From assembly GCF_000506985.1 (NCBI RefSeq), contig NZ_KI650979.1, positions 620,001 through 684,000 of the forward strand: a DNA stretch of 64,000 bases, written 5' to 3'. Source of the stretch: Advenella kashmirensis W13003. GTDB lineage: Bacteria > Pseudomonadota > Gammaproteobacteria > Burkholderiales > Burkholderiaceae_B. The position numbers and the translations under genes are program-made. Below the pieces are notes generated by a model. That model was not told the DNA's origin. It saw only the letters and a list, made by a program, of their open reading frames with translations, and did no database searches. This document shows, piece after piece, positions 1 through 8,413 of this stretch (within the stretch, counting starts at the first letter, position 1; each line of letters opens with the position of its first letter).

Positions 1-1525
1 GCGCCCGGATTTCACGCTTGAGCACCTTGCCAACCGTACTCCTGGGCAACTGCGTCCATATTTCAATTGTTTTGGGTGTTTTCATGCCGCCCAGGCGTTC
101 GCGACAAAGCGCCAGCGCAGCCTCCGTATCCAGTGACTGGCCCGATTTCAACTCGACGATCGCCTTGACCGCTTCGCCCCAGGTATCATCCGGCACGCCC
201 ACCACGGCGCAGTCAGCTACTTCAGGCAGCGACCACAGCACTTGTTCGATCTCCCCGGGAGAAATATTGAATCCACCGGAAACGATCAGATCCTTGAGAC
301 GGTCAACGATGTAATATATGCCATCGTCGTCCATGTATCCCACATCACCTGTGTGCAACCAGCCGTTCTTCAGTGCTTCACGTGTTTTTTCGGGGTCCTG
401 ATAATAACCCTTCATGACCAGATCCCCCTGCACCACGATCTCACCGCGTTCACCAGGACCCAGCAGCCGGCCATTGCTGTCCATAACGCCTATGCGTACC
501 GTGGGCGACGCTCTGCCGCAACCTGAAAGACGATGCCATAATGAAGGGTCTGCCAGAATCCGGGCATGATCGCTGGCGGTCATGCATGTGCATACAAAAG
601 GCGCTTCCGCCTGTCCATAGCACTGAACCATGACCGGCCCGAAAATACTCAGCGCTTCCTGTAATTTTTCCACCGACATCGGCGCCGCCGAATAAACAAA
701 ATACTTTAGCGAATCATAGTTATAGTTGCGTACTGCAGGATCGGCCAACAGCCGGTAAATCAACGTTGGTGGCAAAAACAACTGAGTCACTCGATAGCGG
801 TCAATTGCCTGTAGAATCGCCTGCGTATCGGTGGACGATAGAATAATATTGGCTCCGCCATACGCAAGGGTGGCAAACGCTACAGCACCAGCGGCATGCG
901 ACAATGGCGCGACCACCAGATGCACCGGCGGCGAGTCTACCGGCATCGACGCAAACCAGTTCGACATCAGCGCGCTATAGACACGATGCGTCACCATGAC
1001 CCCCTTGGGCAACCCTGTGGTTCCGCCGGTTCCGCGGATTGCGACAACATCATCGGGTTGCGCCTGACTGCGAATGGCAGCGGCTGACTGCTCTGCCATC
1101 CAGGACTCCAGATCGGGAACGCCGGGCAAGGTCTGATCGATGCAAATCAGTCCACGCAGTGCGGGAAGAGCTGTACGCAACAAAGGAATTTGATCTGCGA
1201 ACGCACTGTGAATAAACAGGAACTCGCAGCCCCCTCGTGCCAGAATATTGACGTTTTCTTCAGGAGCATTTCGCGCGTTCACGGGCAGCCAAACACCTTC
1301 AGAACGGACAATACCTAAAATGACTGCGAAGGTAAGCAAATGATTATTACTGAGCAAACCGACCTGATGCTGCTGCGTAATGCCCGCGGCATGGAGCCCA
1401 TTGGCAATACGATGACTGAGCTCTGCAACCTCGCCGTAGTTCAGCGTCCGTCCCTCTGGTTCCACCAGGCAGGGCGCCTCTGCTCCGTAGCTCAGCCCCC
1501 TTTCAAAAAAATCAATCAATTGCAT
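1..1525 (-). CDS. Acyl-CoA synthetase, AMP-binding family (3' end cut by window)
   Basis: Translating the minus strand from an ATG at 1525 gives an open frame that runs off the left edge, so the last residues are missing. It begins MQLIDFFERGLSYGAEAPCL and carries the adenylate-forming signature RGTGGTTGLPKGVM (ATP-phosphate loop), the YGQAEAP motif, GWLHTGDVGYMDDDG, and near the edge VGKVLKREIR with the catalytic lysine. It should adenylate a carboxylic acid and transfer it to CoA; the acid is unknown. An AGGA lies about 9 bases before the ATG, inside the end of the GMC oxidoreductase gene, and the stop of that gene is only 3 bases upstream, so the two are probably translationally coupled. 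By context it activates the acid made by the upstream oxidases. Confidence 0.9.
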   Translation of the reverse strand, partial: MQLIDFFERGLSYGAEAPCLVEPEGRTLNYGEVAELSHRIANGLHAAGITQQHQVGLLSNNHLLTFAVILGIVRSEGVWLPVNARNAPEENVNILARGGCEFLFIHSAFADQIPLLRTALPALRGLICIDQTLPGVPDLESWMAEQSAAAIRSQAQPDDVVAIRGTGGTTGLPKGVMVTHRVYSALMSNWFASMPVDSPPVHLVVAPLSHAAGAVAFATLAYGGANIILSSTDTQAILQAIDRYRVTQLFLPPTLIYRLLADPAVRNYNYDSLKYFVYSAAPMSVEKLQEALSIFGPVMVQCYGQAEAPFVCTCMTASDHARILADPSLWHRLSGCGRASPTVRIGVMDSNGRLLGPGERGEIVVQGDLVMKGYYQDPEKTREALKNGWLHTGDVGYMDDDGIYYIVDRLKDLIVSGGFNISPGEIEQVLWSLPEVADCAVVGVPDDTWGEAVKAIVELKSGQSLDTEAALALCRERLGGMKTPKTIEIWTQLPRSTVGKVLKREIRA

Positions 1526-1528
1526 GTT

Positions 1529-3145
1529 TCATATTCCTGTTTCTTCATTCAGAATCATATCGGCCGCCTTTTCTGCAATCATGAGGGTGGCAGCACATGT
1601 GTTGGCAGAGGTGATCGCAGGCATGACCGACGCATCAACGACTCTCAGTCCATGCAGACCATGCACCCGTAAACGATTATCTACCACGGCGGACTGATTA
1701 CTGCGCGGACCCATCGCACACGTTCCCACCACGTGATAACCTGTGCTGCCATACTGTCGGGCATAATCCAGAATTTCATCATCAGTCTGCACATCGTTTC
1801 CAGGCAGCAATTCCATATTCACAAACCGCTGCATCGGCTCACTGGCAAATACGCTGCGAGCGCACTTCAAAGCCTGCACAACCGTATATTTATCAACTTC
1901 GTGATCCAGGAATTTGGGCTGTATAACAGGGGTTTTACTGGCATCACCAGACGTGATCCTGACATAACCACGGCTTTGAGGACGCAATTGCCACGCCCCG
2001 CAAGTCATGCCCGGTTTATCGTCAATATGGCCTATGACCCCCTGAGCATAGTTGGCTGGCATAAAAGAAAGCGCAAAGTCCGGTGAGCGCAAATCAGGCT
2101 GTGTTTTTCCGAAGCCATAAAGCAGAATCGGACTGATCGATAGAATACTTGGCTGCTTTCGGAGCCACGCCAATATTTCTTTGGCCAGCGGCAAGCCGCG
2201 CACACGAACATTGATGCTATCAACGTCCCGTCGAGCTCGCGCCACCAAACGTGGGCAATAGTGGTCATGCAGATTCTCTCCCACCCCGTGCAGTGGGTTG
2301 ACCACCTCGATTCCATATCTCTTCAGTAAGGCGGGAGATCCAATCCCAGACAACTGCAGCAATTTCGGAGAACCAATCGTGCCGGCGCAGACAAGCACCT
2401 CGGCTCTGGCGTTGATCTGTACCGGCTCGCCTGAATCGCGACGATGACAGAGCACGCCCGTGGCCCGGTTGTGTTTGATCAAAATCCGGCTAACAACGGT
2501 GTTGGTCAAAATGTGAGTGCCATAGGCCTTGCGAGCAGGATGAAGATAGGCGTGCGCTGCGCTCCAGCGACGGCCCCCTTCAATGACACTTTGACAATAG
2601 CCGATCCCCTCCTGGTCCTGGCCATTGTAATCAGCGTTGCGCATGATCCCCACTTGTCCCGCCCCATCGAGAAAGGCTTCACATAAGGGATCTCTCCAGT
2701 CTGTGACCGTCACAGGTATCGGCCCCTCCCGTCCCCTATAATGATCATCGGCCTCACCGATAAAACGTTCACTCTTTTTAAAAAAAGGCAGAACATCCTG
2801 ATAGCTCCACCCCGGATTGCCCGCTGCCTCCCATAAATCGAAATCGGCTGCTTGTCCCCTGCTGTAAACCGCGCCATTTATGGCACTGGACCCGCCGAGC
2901 GTACGGCCCTGAACCAAATGCGTTGTTCGACCATTGGTACCGTCGGAACCGGCAAATTCAAACTGCCAACTGAACCGGGGATTGCGCAGCAGACGTGTAA
3001 AGCCCGCAGGTATCCGCGTCCAGATGCTGTTATCCGCTGGCCCCGCCTCAAGAACACAAACACTTTTACCGTGCTCCCCCAATCTGTAGGCCAGCACGCA
3101 TGCTGCAGTCCCACCGCCGACAATCACATAATCATACGTTGCCAT
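1529..3145 (-). CDS. GMC-family FAD-dependent oxidoreductase (choline dehydrogenase-like)
   Basis: A 538-residue protein of normal length for the glucose-methanol-choline family. It opens with the Rossmann FAD motif DYVIVGGGTAACVLAYRLGE and an acidic end of strand 2 (VLEAGP). The first GMC signature is GRTLGGSSAINGAVYSRG (about residues 80-97). The C-terminal region holds YHVVGTCAMG with the catalytic histidine and VVDASVMPAITSANTCA, where an asparagine takes the second active-site position. Such enzymes oxidise primary or secondary alcohols, often at a membrane quinone. It sits 12 bases downstream of a Bug receptor gene and 3 bases before an acyl-CoA ligase, in the same operon as an aldehyde dehydrogenase, so an alcohol-to-aldehyde step is likely. 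The substrate cannot be read from the sequence. Confidence 0.9.
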   Translation of the reverse strand: MATYDYVIVGGGTAACVLAYRLGEHGKSVCVLEAGPADNSIWTRIPAGFTRLLRNPRFSWQFEFAGSDGTNGRTTHLVQGRTLGGSSAINGAVYSRGQAADFDLWEAAGNPGWSYQDVLPFFKKSERFIGEADDHYRGREGPIPVTVTDWRDPLCEAFLDGAGQVGIMRNADYNGQDQEGIGYCQSVIEGGRRWSAAHAYLHPARKAYGTHILTNTVVSRILIKHNRATGVLCHRRDSGEPVQINARAEVLVCAGTIGSPKLLQLSGIGSPALLKRYGIEVVNPLHGVGENLHDHYCPRLVARARRDVDSINVRVRGLPLAKEILAWLRKQPSILSISPILLYGFGKTQPDLRSPDFALSFMPANYAQGVIGHIDDKPGMTCGAWQLRPQSRGYVRITSGDASKTPVIQPKFLDHEVDKYTVVQALKCARSVFASEPMQRFVNMELLPGNDVQTDDEILDYARQYGSTGYHVVGTCAMGPRSNQSAVVDNRLRVHGLHGLRVVDASVMPAITSANTCAATLMIAEKAADMILNEETGI

Positions 3146-3157
3146 AAGTCATCCACA

Positions 3158-4147
3158 TTAATCAACAGTGATCCCCAGGCGAGCCACCAGTGTGCGCCAC
3201 CGCTTTTCCTCGGCCTGCATCGTCTGCTTCAGTTTGCTGCCGGTGCTCAGTTGCATCGCAAGATTATTGGACGCCAGATATTCCTTCACTTCCGGATCGG
3301 CCGCCGCCACCCGTATTGCATCTTCGAGTATCCCTACAATGTCTGACGGCGTGCCTGCCGGTGCAACGATGCCCATGATTGCGCTCACAGCCAGATTCGC
3401 GTGTCCCAATTCAGCAAATGTCGGCACCTGCGATAATTTGGGCATTCTTTTATCACCTGAAATGGCCAGTACTTTCATCTTGCCTTCCCGCGAATAGCCA
3501 ACTGAGGTCGACACGTCATTGAGCATTGCTTGCACACGCCCGCCAACGAGGTCCGTGATGGCAGCAACACCGCCTTTGTAAGGAACGTGGGTCATTTCAA
3601 TCCCGGTTTCAGCCTTGAAGTTTTCCATGCCCAAATGTGGTAACCCGCCAGAGGCGGCCGACGCGTAGTTGAGTTTTCCCTGGTTGGCCTTGGCATATGC
3701 TATAAATTCGTCCAGGGTATTGGCAGGCAGCGAGCCGTTGATGGCCAATCCAAGCGGAATGGCTGCCACCGAAGCAACGGGCGTAAAATCGCGGGCGAGG
3801 TTGTAGGGAGGATTTTTGTAGAGATGCGCATTATAGGAAAGCAATGATAAATCGGTAAAAAACAATGTATTCCCATTCGGCGCAGCGTGCGCCACTGCCT
3901 GCGTTCCGATCAGTGTGTTGGCGCCCGCCTTGTTCTCGACAATAATCTGTTGCTTCAACACTTTCCCCAGGGCACGACTGAACTGTCGCGCCATCACGTC
4001 AGTCACACCTCCCGCCAGGTAAGGCACAATCATACGTATTGGCTGCGATGGATAGGTTTGTGCAGCTGCAGTCGCTGATATGCTAATCGCGACACTGATC
4101 AGGCAGATAGAACACAAGCGTTGTAATAATCCAGATTGAGTAAACAT
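3158..4147 (-). CDS. Bug-family (TctC-like) periplasmic substrate receptor
   Basis: A tripartite tricarboxylate transporter-type receptor of about 329 residues. A signal peptide (hydrophobic run ending near ATAAAQTYPSQP) is followed by PIRMIVPYLAGGVTDVMAR, the family N-terminal motif, and IIVENKAGANTLIGT. The frame is open to 4165, but I take the ATG at 4147 because AAGGTG lies four bases before it and the more upstream ATG has no ribosome-binding site. These receptors bind carboxylates or related small acids; most in Alcaligenaceae are orphans with no TctAB genes nearby, as here. It lies between the aldehyde dehydrogenase and GMC oxidoreductase genes and probably delivers or senses the substrate of this pathway. 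Confidence 0.92.
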   Translation of the reverse strand: MFTQSGLLQRLCSICLISVAISISATAAAQTYPSQPIRMIVPYLAGGVTDVMARQFSRALGKVLKQQIIVENKAGANTLIGTQAVAHAAPNGNTLFFTDLSLLSYNAHLYKNPPYNLARDFTPVASVAAIPLGLAINGSLPANTLDEFIAYAKANQGKLNYASAASGGLPHLGMENFKAETGIEMTHVPYKGGVAAITDLVGGRVQAMLNDVSTSVGYSREGKMKVLAISGDKRMPKLSQVPTFAELGHANLAVSAIMGIVAPAGTPSDIVGILEDAIRVAAADPEVKEYLASNNLAMQLSTGSKLKQTMQAEEKRWRTLVARLGITVD

Positions 4148-4281
4148 GATCACCTTCATGAACATTGACGAAACAGTTGACCACCAATTAGCCCGGCGAC
4201 CCGGGTTTCAAATCGTCGGTATCCATACAGCAGCCGGATTCGCGCCGACATTTGAATATCCGGAAATGAAATAGATTGCAT

Positions 4282-5769
4282 TTAACCCAGGTCCATAATC
4301 ACGGATTTGATCTGCATGAACTCGTTAAGATGATCCGCGCCGAATTCCCGCCCATAACCGCTCATTTTGTAGCCGCCAAACGGCACGGCCGGATCCATTG
4401 GGAGGTAACAGTTGACCCAGACCGAGCCTGAGCGAATGGCGGCACTCACCCGATGCGCAATGGAGACATTACGCGTCCACACGCCGGCACCAAGACCATA
4501 TGAGGTCTGGTTCGCAAGTTCAATGACCTCTTCGACATCATCGAACACGATTGCGGAAACGACGGGTCCGAAAATTTCCTCGCGTGCAATAATCATGTCG
4601 TTTCTGACACCCGTAAAAACGGTGGGTGGCACATAAAATCCCTCGCCTAAATCGCCGTCTGTCAGCCTGTGGCCGCCAGACAGGACGTTAGCCCCCTCTT
4701 GACGTCCGGCCTCCAGATAGCCGCAAACACGGTCAAGTTGCTTCGCCGATACGAGCGGGCCGATCTGCGTGGCAGGATCCAGGCTGTTCCCGACTATCAG
4801 TGACTCTCCGAAACGTGCAACCCGTTCTACGAATTCATCATGAATTGAGCGCTGTACAAAGAGCCGCGTCCCGGCGCAGCAAATTTGCCCGGAATTGGCA
4901 AACGCTCCCATTGCGGCGCCTTTGACCGCACGGTCCAGGTCCGCATCAGCAAAAACGATATCGGGAGATTTTCCGCCCAGCTCGAGCGATACTTTCTTGA
5001 TATTGCCAGCCGACGCGCGAATAATGGACTGTCCGGTCGCGGTCGAGCCGGTAAAGCCCACTTTATCGACATCGGGGTGGGATGCCAGCGCCGCCCCCGC
5101 ATCACCGAAACCCGTCACGATATTGATCACGCCCGGCTCGAACCCAGCTTCGATCATCAGCTCTCCCAACCTCAATGCCGCCAGGGATGCTTCTTCTGAT
5201 GGTTTCAACACTACCGTGCAGCCAGCCGCCAACGCCGGGGCCACTTTAGTAATGCATACATTCAACGGGCCGTTCCATGGCGTAATTGCACCGACCACTC
5301 CTATAGGTTCCTTGCGTGTGAATGTAAACATTTCACCGGGCAATGAACTTTCAATCGTCTGTCCATGGATGGCAGTTGCCATGCCGGCGTAATAGCGCAA
5401 CAGCGACGGTGCCCGCGTCCGACCAGCGAGCACAGTGCTGATCGGACCGCCAAAGTCGAGCGATTGCAAGTACGCCAGTTGCTCGTAATCACGCTCTACC
5501 AAGTCGGCAAGCTTCAACAGCAATCCCTGTCGTTCCGCAGGCTTTTTTCCGGACCACGATCGTTCAAAGGCTCGGCGGGCCGCACGAACAGCCAGATCGA
5601 TATCCTTCTGATCACCCTGGGCCAGACGCGCAAGTGGCGCGCCTGTCGAAGGATTGATTGATTCAAATTTTTTTCCACTGCATGCGTCCACCCAGTTTCC
5701 ATCTATCAGCAAACGCTTGTCCTGTCCGTTGAGCGACGGAATTTTTTTCTCAATTAACTGTTCTTGCAT
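4282..5769 (-). CDS. NAD(P)-dependent aldehyde dehydrogenase
   Basis: A full-length (495 residues) ALDH-superfamily enzyme that oxidises an aldehyde to its acid. Visible family motifs are RKEPIGVVGAITPWNGPLN (cofactor and Asn of the oxyanion hole), GFTGSTATGQ (Rossmann turn), LELGGKSPDIV with the general-base glutamate, and GQICCAGTRLFVQ with the catalytic cysteine; EEIFGPVVS and PFGGYKMSGYGRE follow. A GGAGG lies just before the ATG. It is first gene of the minus-strand operon that continues with a Bug receptor, a GMC alcohol oxidase and an acyl-CoA ligase, and it is divergent from a LacI regulator 93 bases away. It probably processes the aldehyde produced by the GMC enzyme; substrate unknown. 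Confidence 0.93.
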   Translation of the reverse strand: MQEQLIEKKIPSLNGQDKRLLIDGNWVDACSGKKFESINPSTGAPLARLAQGDQKDIDLAVRAARRAFERSWSGKKPAERQGLLLKLADLVERDYEQLAYLQSLDFGGPISTVLAGRTRAPSLLRYYAGMATAIHGQTIESSLPGEMFTFTRKEPIGVVGAITPWNGPLNVCITKVAPALAAGCTVVLKPSEEASLAALRLGELMIEAGFEPGVINIVTGFGDAGAALASHPDVDKVGFTGSTATGQSIIRASAGNIKKVSLELGGKSPDIVFADADLDRAVKGAAMGAFANSGQICCAGTRLFVQRSIHDEFVERVARFGESLIVGNSLDPATQIGPLVSAKQLDRVCGYLEAGRQEGANVLSGGHRLTDGDLGEGFYVPPTVFTGVRNDMIIAREEIFGPVVSAIVFDDVEEVIELANQTSYGLGAGVWTRNVSIAHRVSAAIRSGSVWVNCYLPMDPAVPFGGYKMSGYGREFGADHLNEFMQIKSVIMDLG

Positions 5770-5838
5770 GCCGTCCTCCAGTGTTATAAGTTCATTGCGG
5801 GTTACTATATCCCTCAGATCTTTTCATCACAATCCTGT

Positions 5839-5848
5839 GGAACGTTTT
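5839..5848. promoter_or_regulatory. Candidate LacI-family operator
   Basis: The sequence GGAACGTTTT, centred on the palindrome AACGTT, lies in the 93-base gap between the divergent aldehyde dehydrogenase and LacI-regulator genes. LacI-family operators are typically palindromes with a central CG, so this is a reasonable guess, supported by position but by only a short match. Confidence 0.3.
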
Positions 5849-5862
5849 TATACTGGTAAACG

Positions 5863-6876
5863 ATGAGTAAAAGAATTTCGATTCGTGATGTTGCCGAGGC
5901 CGCCGATGTATCGATTGGCAGCGTCTCGCGCGTTCTGAACAATAGCGGATATGCCAGCGAAACGCTGCGCAAGCGTGTATCTGAAGCAGCAGAGCGGTTA
6001 GGTTACGAGCCGGATTTCACTGCAAAGCATTTGCGAGTCGAAAGAAGCAAGACGATCGGTTATTTGCTCCCCAATATTGCGAATCCATTTCTGGCAGCAC
6101 ATCTGAGCGAAGTGGAACGGCTGACACAGGCTGCCGGCTACTCGTTGCTCGTAGGCAGCTCCGAGCGTCCGGGCAGAGATAGAGAGCTCGTCGCTTTCTT
6201 CGAAAATCGGCGGCTCGAAGGCATTATTGCTTCGCCCAGTTATGAATATCCAGACATCGAATCATGTCCGTTTACCCATAGCAAGTTGCCCGTCGTCATT
6301 GTGGACAGGGAAATGGGCCACGCATTCGACAGTGTGCTGATTGACCATCACAATGGTTTACTAAAGGCAATGGATTATTTGCTGACACTGGGTCATCGGC
6401 GCATCGCGCTCTTTGTATCCAGCGAGCGCTTGCGGCCTGGTCGCGAAAAACTGTCGGGCTATCGAACTGCACTTGAAGCGGCTGGCCTGCCATTTGACAA
6501 TAATCTGGTCCATATGCCGCACTCGTGGCTTGCCTCGTCCCGATATGCCATGGAGCGCATGCTCCAGCTTCCCAATCCGCCTACCGCATTAATTGCGCTG
6601 GGAACGCCTTTACTGTCCGGTGCCATCCACGTCGCATACGAGCATGGCTTACAGGTTCCCCGCGACCTGTCGGTCATCGGAATTGGCTCGCTCGAAACTC
6701 TGGAGTTGATGTATCCTCCGGTCACCGCGCTGCGATACAACTTCGAACGCAGCGCCCAGATCGCCGTTCAGCTCATGCTGGACCGGATCAGCGGTTCGGC
6801 TCCCGAAGAAGCACGCAAAATGATGGTTCCCTGGGATTTGATCATCGGTGCATCTTGCGCGCCCGCGCGGCGATAG
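5863..6876 (+). CDS. LacI-family transcriptional regulator
   Basis: A 337-residue regulator with the complete LacI layout: N-terminal helix-turn-helix and hinge (ISIRDVAEAADVSIGSVSRV, then RVSEAAERLGYEPDFTAKHL) and a periplasmic-binding-like sensor domain from about residue 60 (TIGYLLPNIANPF; SVIGIGSLETLELMYPPVT). It is transcribed away from the aldehyde dehydrogenase operon and convergent with the second operon's Bug gene, so it is the natural local regulator of the island. Its effector is unknown. LacI members with catabolic neighbours are mostly repressors relieved by the pathway substrate; that role here is inference. Confidence 0.92.
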   Translation: MSKRISIRDVAEAADVSIGSVSRVLNNSGYASETLRKRVSEAAERLGYEPDFTAKHLRVERSKTIGYLLPNIANPFLAAHLSEVERLTQAAGYSLLVGSSERPGRDRELVAFFENRRLEGIIASPSYEYPDIESCPFTHSKLPVVIVDREMGHAFDSVLIDHHNGLLKAMDYLLTLGHRRIALFVSSERLRPGREKLSGYRTALEAAGLPFDNNLVHMPHSWLASSRYAMERMLQLPNPPTALIALGTPLLSGAIHVAYEHGLQVPRDLSVIGIGSLETLELMYPPVTALRYNFERSAQIAVQLMLDRISGSAPEEARKMMVPWDLIIGASCAPARR

Positions 6877-6937
6877 TCATCGGTCCCGTCATTGTCTCGT
6901 TCTGCAGGCATGATCCGTCGCATCGCGTATTTCCAGC

Positions 6938-6964
6938 GCCCATAGCACAGGCTATTGGGCTTTT
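6938..6964 (+). terminator. Rho-independent terminator after the LacI gene
   Basis: GCCCATAGC, loop ACAG, then GCTATTGGGC (one bulged T) followed by TTTT. It ends the LacI-regulator transcript and overlaps the 3' end and stop codon of the convergent Bug gene. Confidence 0.6.
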
Positions 6965-7938
6965 GCTCCAGATTGCCGGATGATTTTCGCCCATTTCTGT
7001 ATTTCTGCACGCACGTATCTGTCAGCCTCTTCAGGCGTGCTGGTAAATGGCTCCGTACCAAGGTTTCTCAATTTTTGTATCACTTCCGGGCTGGCCATGG
7101 CACTGATCGTTGCCCGGTTAAGCTGATCGACAACCGCCGCCGGTGTCCCGGCCGGGACAAAAATACTATACCAGGGGGACACGTCGAACCCCGGCAAACC
7201 GGATTCCGCCACTGTTGGCACATCGTCAAGCAAATCGGCGCGTTTCGCACTCGTTACCGCCAGTGCCTTGAGCTTCTTGTCCTTGATCAAGGGTAACGCG
7301 GTATAAATACTGTCGAACATCATCGATACACGGCCTCCCACCAGATCCAGCTCCGCCGGGGCCACACCCCGATAAGGCACATGAACGATATCTGCGCTGA
7401 TCATCGACTTGAACAGCTCGCCCGACAAATGTACCGAAGTGCCGACGCCGGAGGACGCAAAGGTCAGTTTCCCAGGGTTCTGTTTTGCAAAACGACGCAC
7501 ATCCGCGACTGACTCAAAAGGTGAGTTTGCCGGTACGACCAGCACGTTGGGTGTAATCGCCACCATGGATACCGGCGCGAAGTCACGGACTTGATCATAG
7601 TTGAGCGTGGGATAGAGCGTGGCATTGATGGCGTGATTGATCGCACCCATAATGATGGTATAGCCATCGGGCTTCACTCGCGCCACAACGTCGGCAGCGA
7701 TATTCCCACCCGCCCCCGTTCGGTTCTCTACAACGACCGTTTGGTTCAACTGTTTGCCAAGCTCATGCGCCACCAGACGTGCGAGTTGATCGGTTGTGCC
7801 TCCAGCCGAAAAGCCAACCAGCATCCGTATCGGACGATCCGGAAACGTTGACGCAGCTGCAGCGCTGACGAATGCCCATACAAACACAGCCACGCACAGG
7901 CGACAACATTGATGGATTGATATTGTGATTTTTGGCAT
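6952..7938 (-). CDS. Bug-family (TctC-like) periplasmic substrate receptor
   Basis: A 328-residue receptor with a signal peptide (hydrophobic run to about VSAAAASTFPDRP) and the family motifs PIRMLVGFSAGGTTDQLAR and VVVENRTGAGGNIAADVVA, later VPYRGVAPAELDLVGGRVSM. It is the last gene of the minus-strand operon that starts with the thiolase-like gene, 61 bases behind the DUF35 gene. It has no TctA/TctB partner in the window. It is only distantly similar to the other Bug proteins here (for example SAGG versus LAGG at the ligand loop), so it probably binds a different compound or intermediate. Confidence 0.92.
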   Translation of the reverse strand: MPKITISIHQCCRLCVAVFVWAFVSAAAASTFPDRPIRMLVGFSAGGTTDQLARLVAHELGKQLNQTVVVENRTGAGGNIAADVVARVKPDGYTIIMGAINHAINATLYPTLNYDQVRDFAPVSMVAITPNVLVVPANSPFESVADVRRFAKQNPGKLTFASSGVGTSVHLSGELFKSMISADIVHVPYRGVAPAELDLVGGRVSMMFDSIYTALPLIKDKKLKALAVTSAKRADLLDDVPTVAESGLPGFDVSPWYSIFVPAGTPAAVVDQLNRATISAMASPEVIQKLRNLGTEPFTSTPEEADRYVRAEIQKWAKIIRQSGAKAQ

Positions 7939-7999
7939 GATGTCTCCCTGATTTTGTCATATGAAATATGCGCAACCAATGCGTATGTGAAATCTGTTT

Positions 8000-8413
8000 T
8001 CACCCGACGGGACTGGTCGGCCCAAAGACGGGAACCCATCTTCCATCTTCCGTCACCGTGAATGCTACCTTGACCGGCATGCCGATATGCACTCTATCTG
8101 GGTCGCAGCCAACGATATTGCTCATGAGCTGCACACCTTCTTCGACCTCGATATACGCCAATACATAGGCTGCCTGGTCACGTCTGCGAATGATGCTGAA
8201 ACTGTATACTTCCCCGTTGCCGGTCGCCTCTATCCAATCGATATCCATCAGACCGCAAAATGGGCAAATTGCTCGAGGATGCCAATGGCAATGCTCACAC
8301 GAGCGGCAGCGTGGTAATAAAAACCGGCCCTGCGCCGAAGCCTCCCAGAATTGGACAAGCTCAGGGAACGCCTGCACATAGGGATCGCTATGAGTGGAGT
8401 CAAGGGGGTTCAT
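8000..8413 (-). CDS. Zn-ribbon/OB-fold (DUF35) acyl-CoA-associated protein
   Basis: A 137-residue protein of the DUF35 family: a rubredoxin-like zinc ribbon (Cys36, Cys39, Cys50 and Cys53 in PRCRSCEHCHWHPRAICPFC) followed by an OB-fold (GNGEVYSFSIIRR, AYIEVEEGVQLMSNIVG, IGMPVKVAF). DUF35 proteins are obligate partners of thiolase-like enzymes and of acyl-CoA hydratases, for example ChsH2 with Ltp2 in steroid side-chain degradation. Its start overlaps the stop of the thiolase-like gene by four bases (ATGA), so the two are surely co-translated and likely form a complex. A steroid substrate is not implied. Confidence 0.88.
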   Translation of the reverse strand: MNPLDSTHSDPYVQAFPELVQFWEASAQGRFLLPRCRSCEHCHWHPRAICPFCGLMDIDWIEATGNGEVYSFSIIRRRDQAAYVLAYIEVEEGVQLMSNIVGCDPDRVHIGMPVKVAFTVTEDGRWVPVFGPTSPVG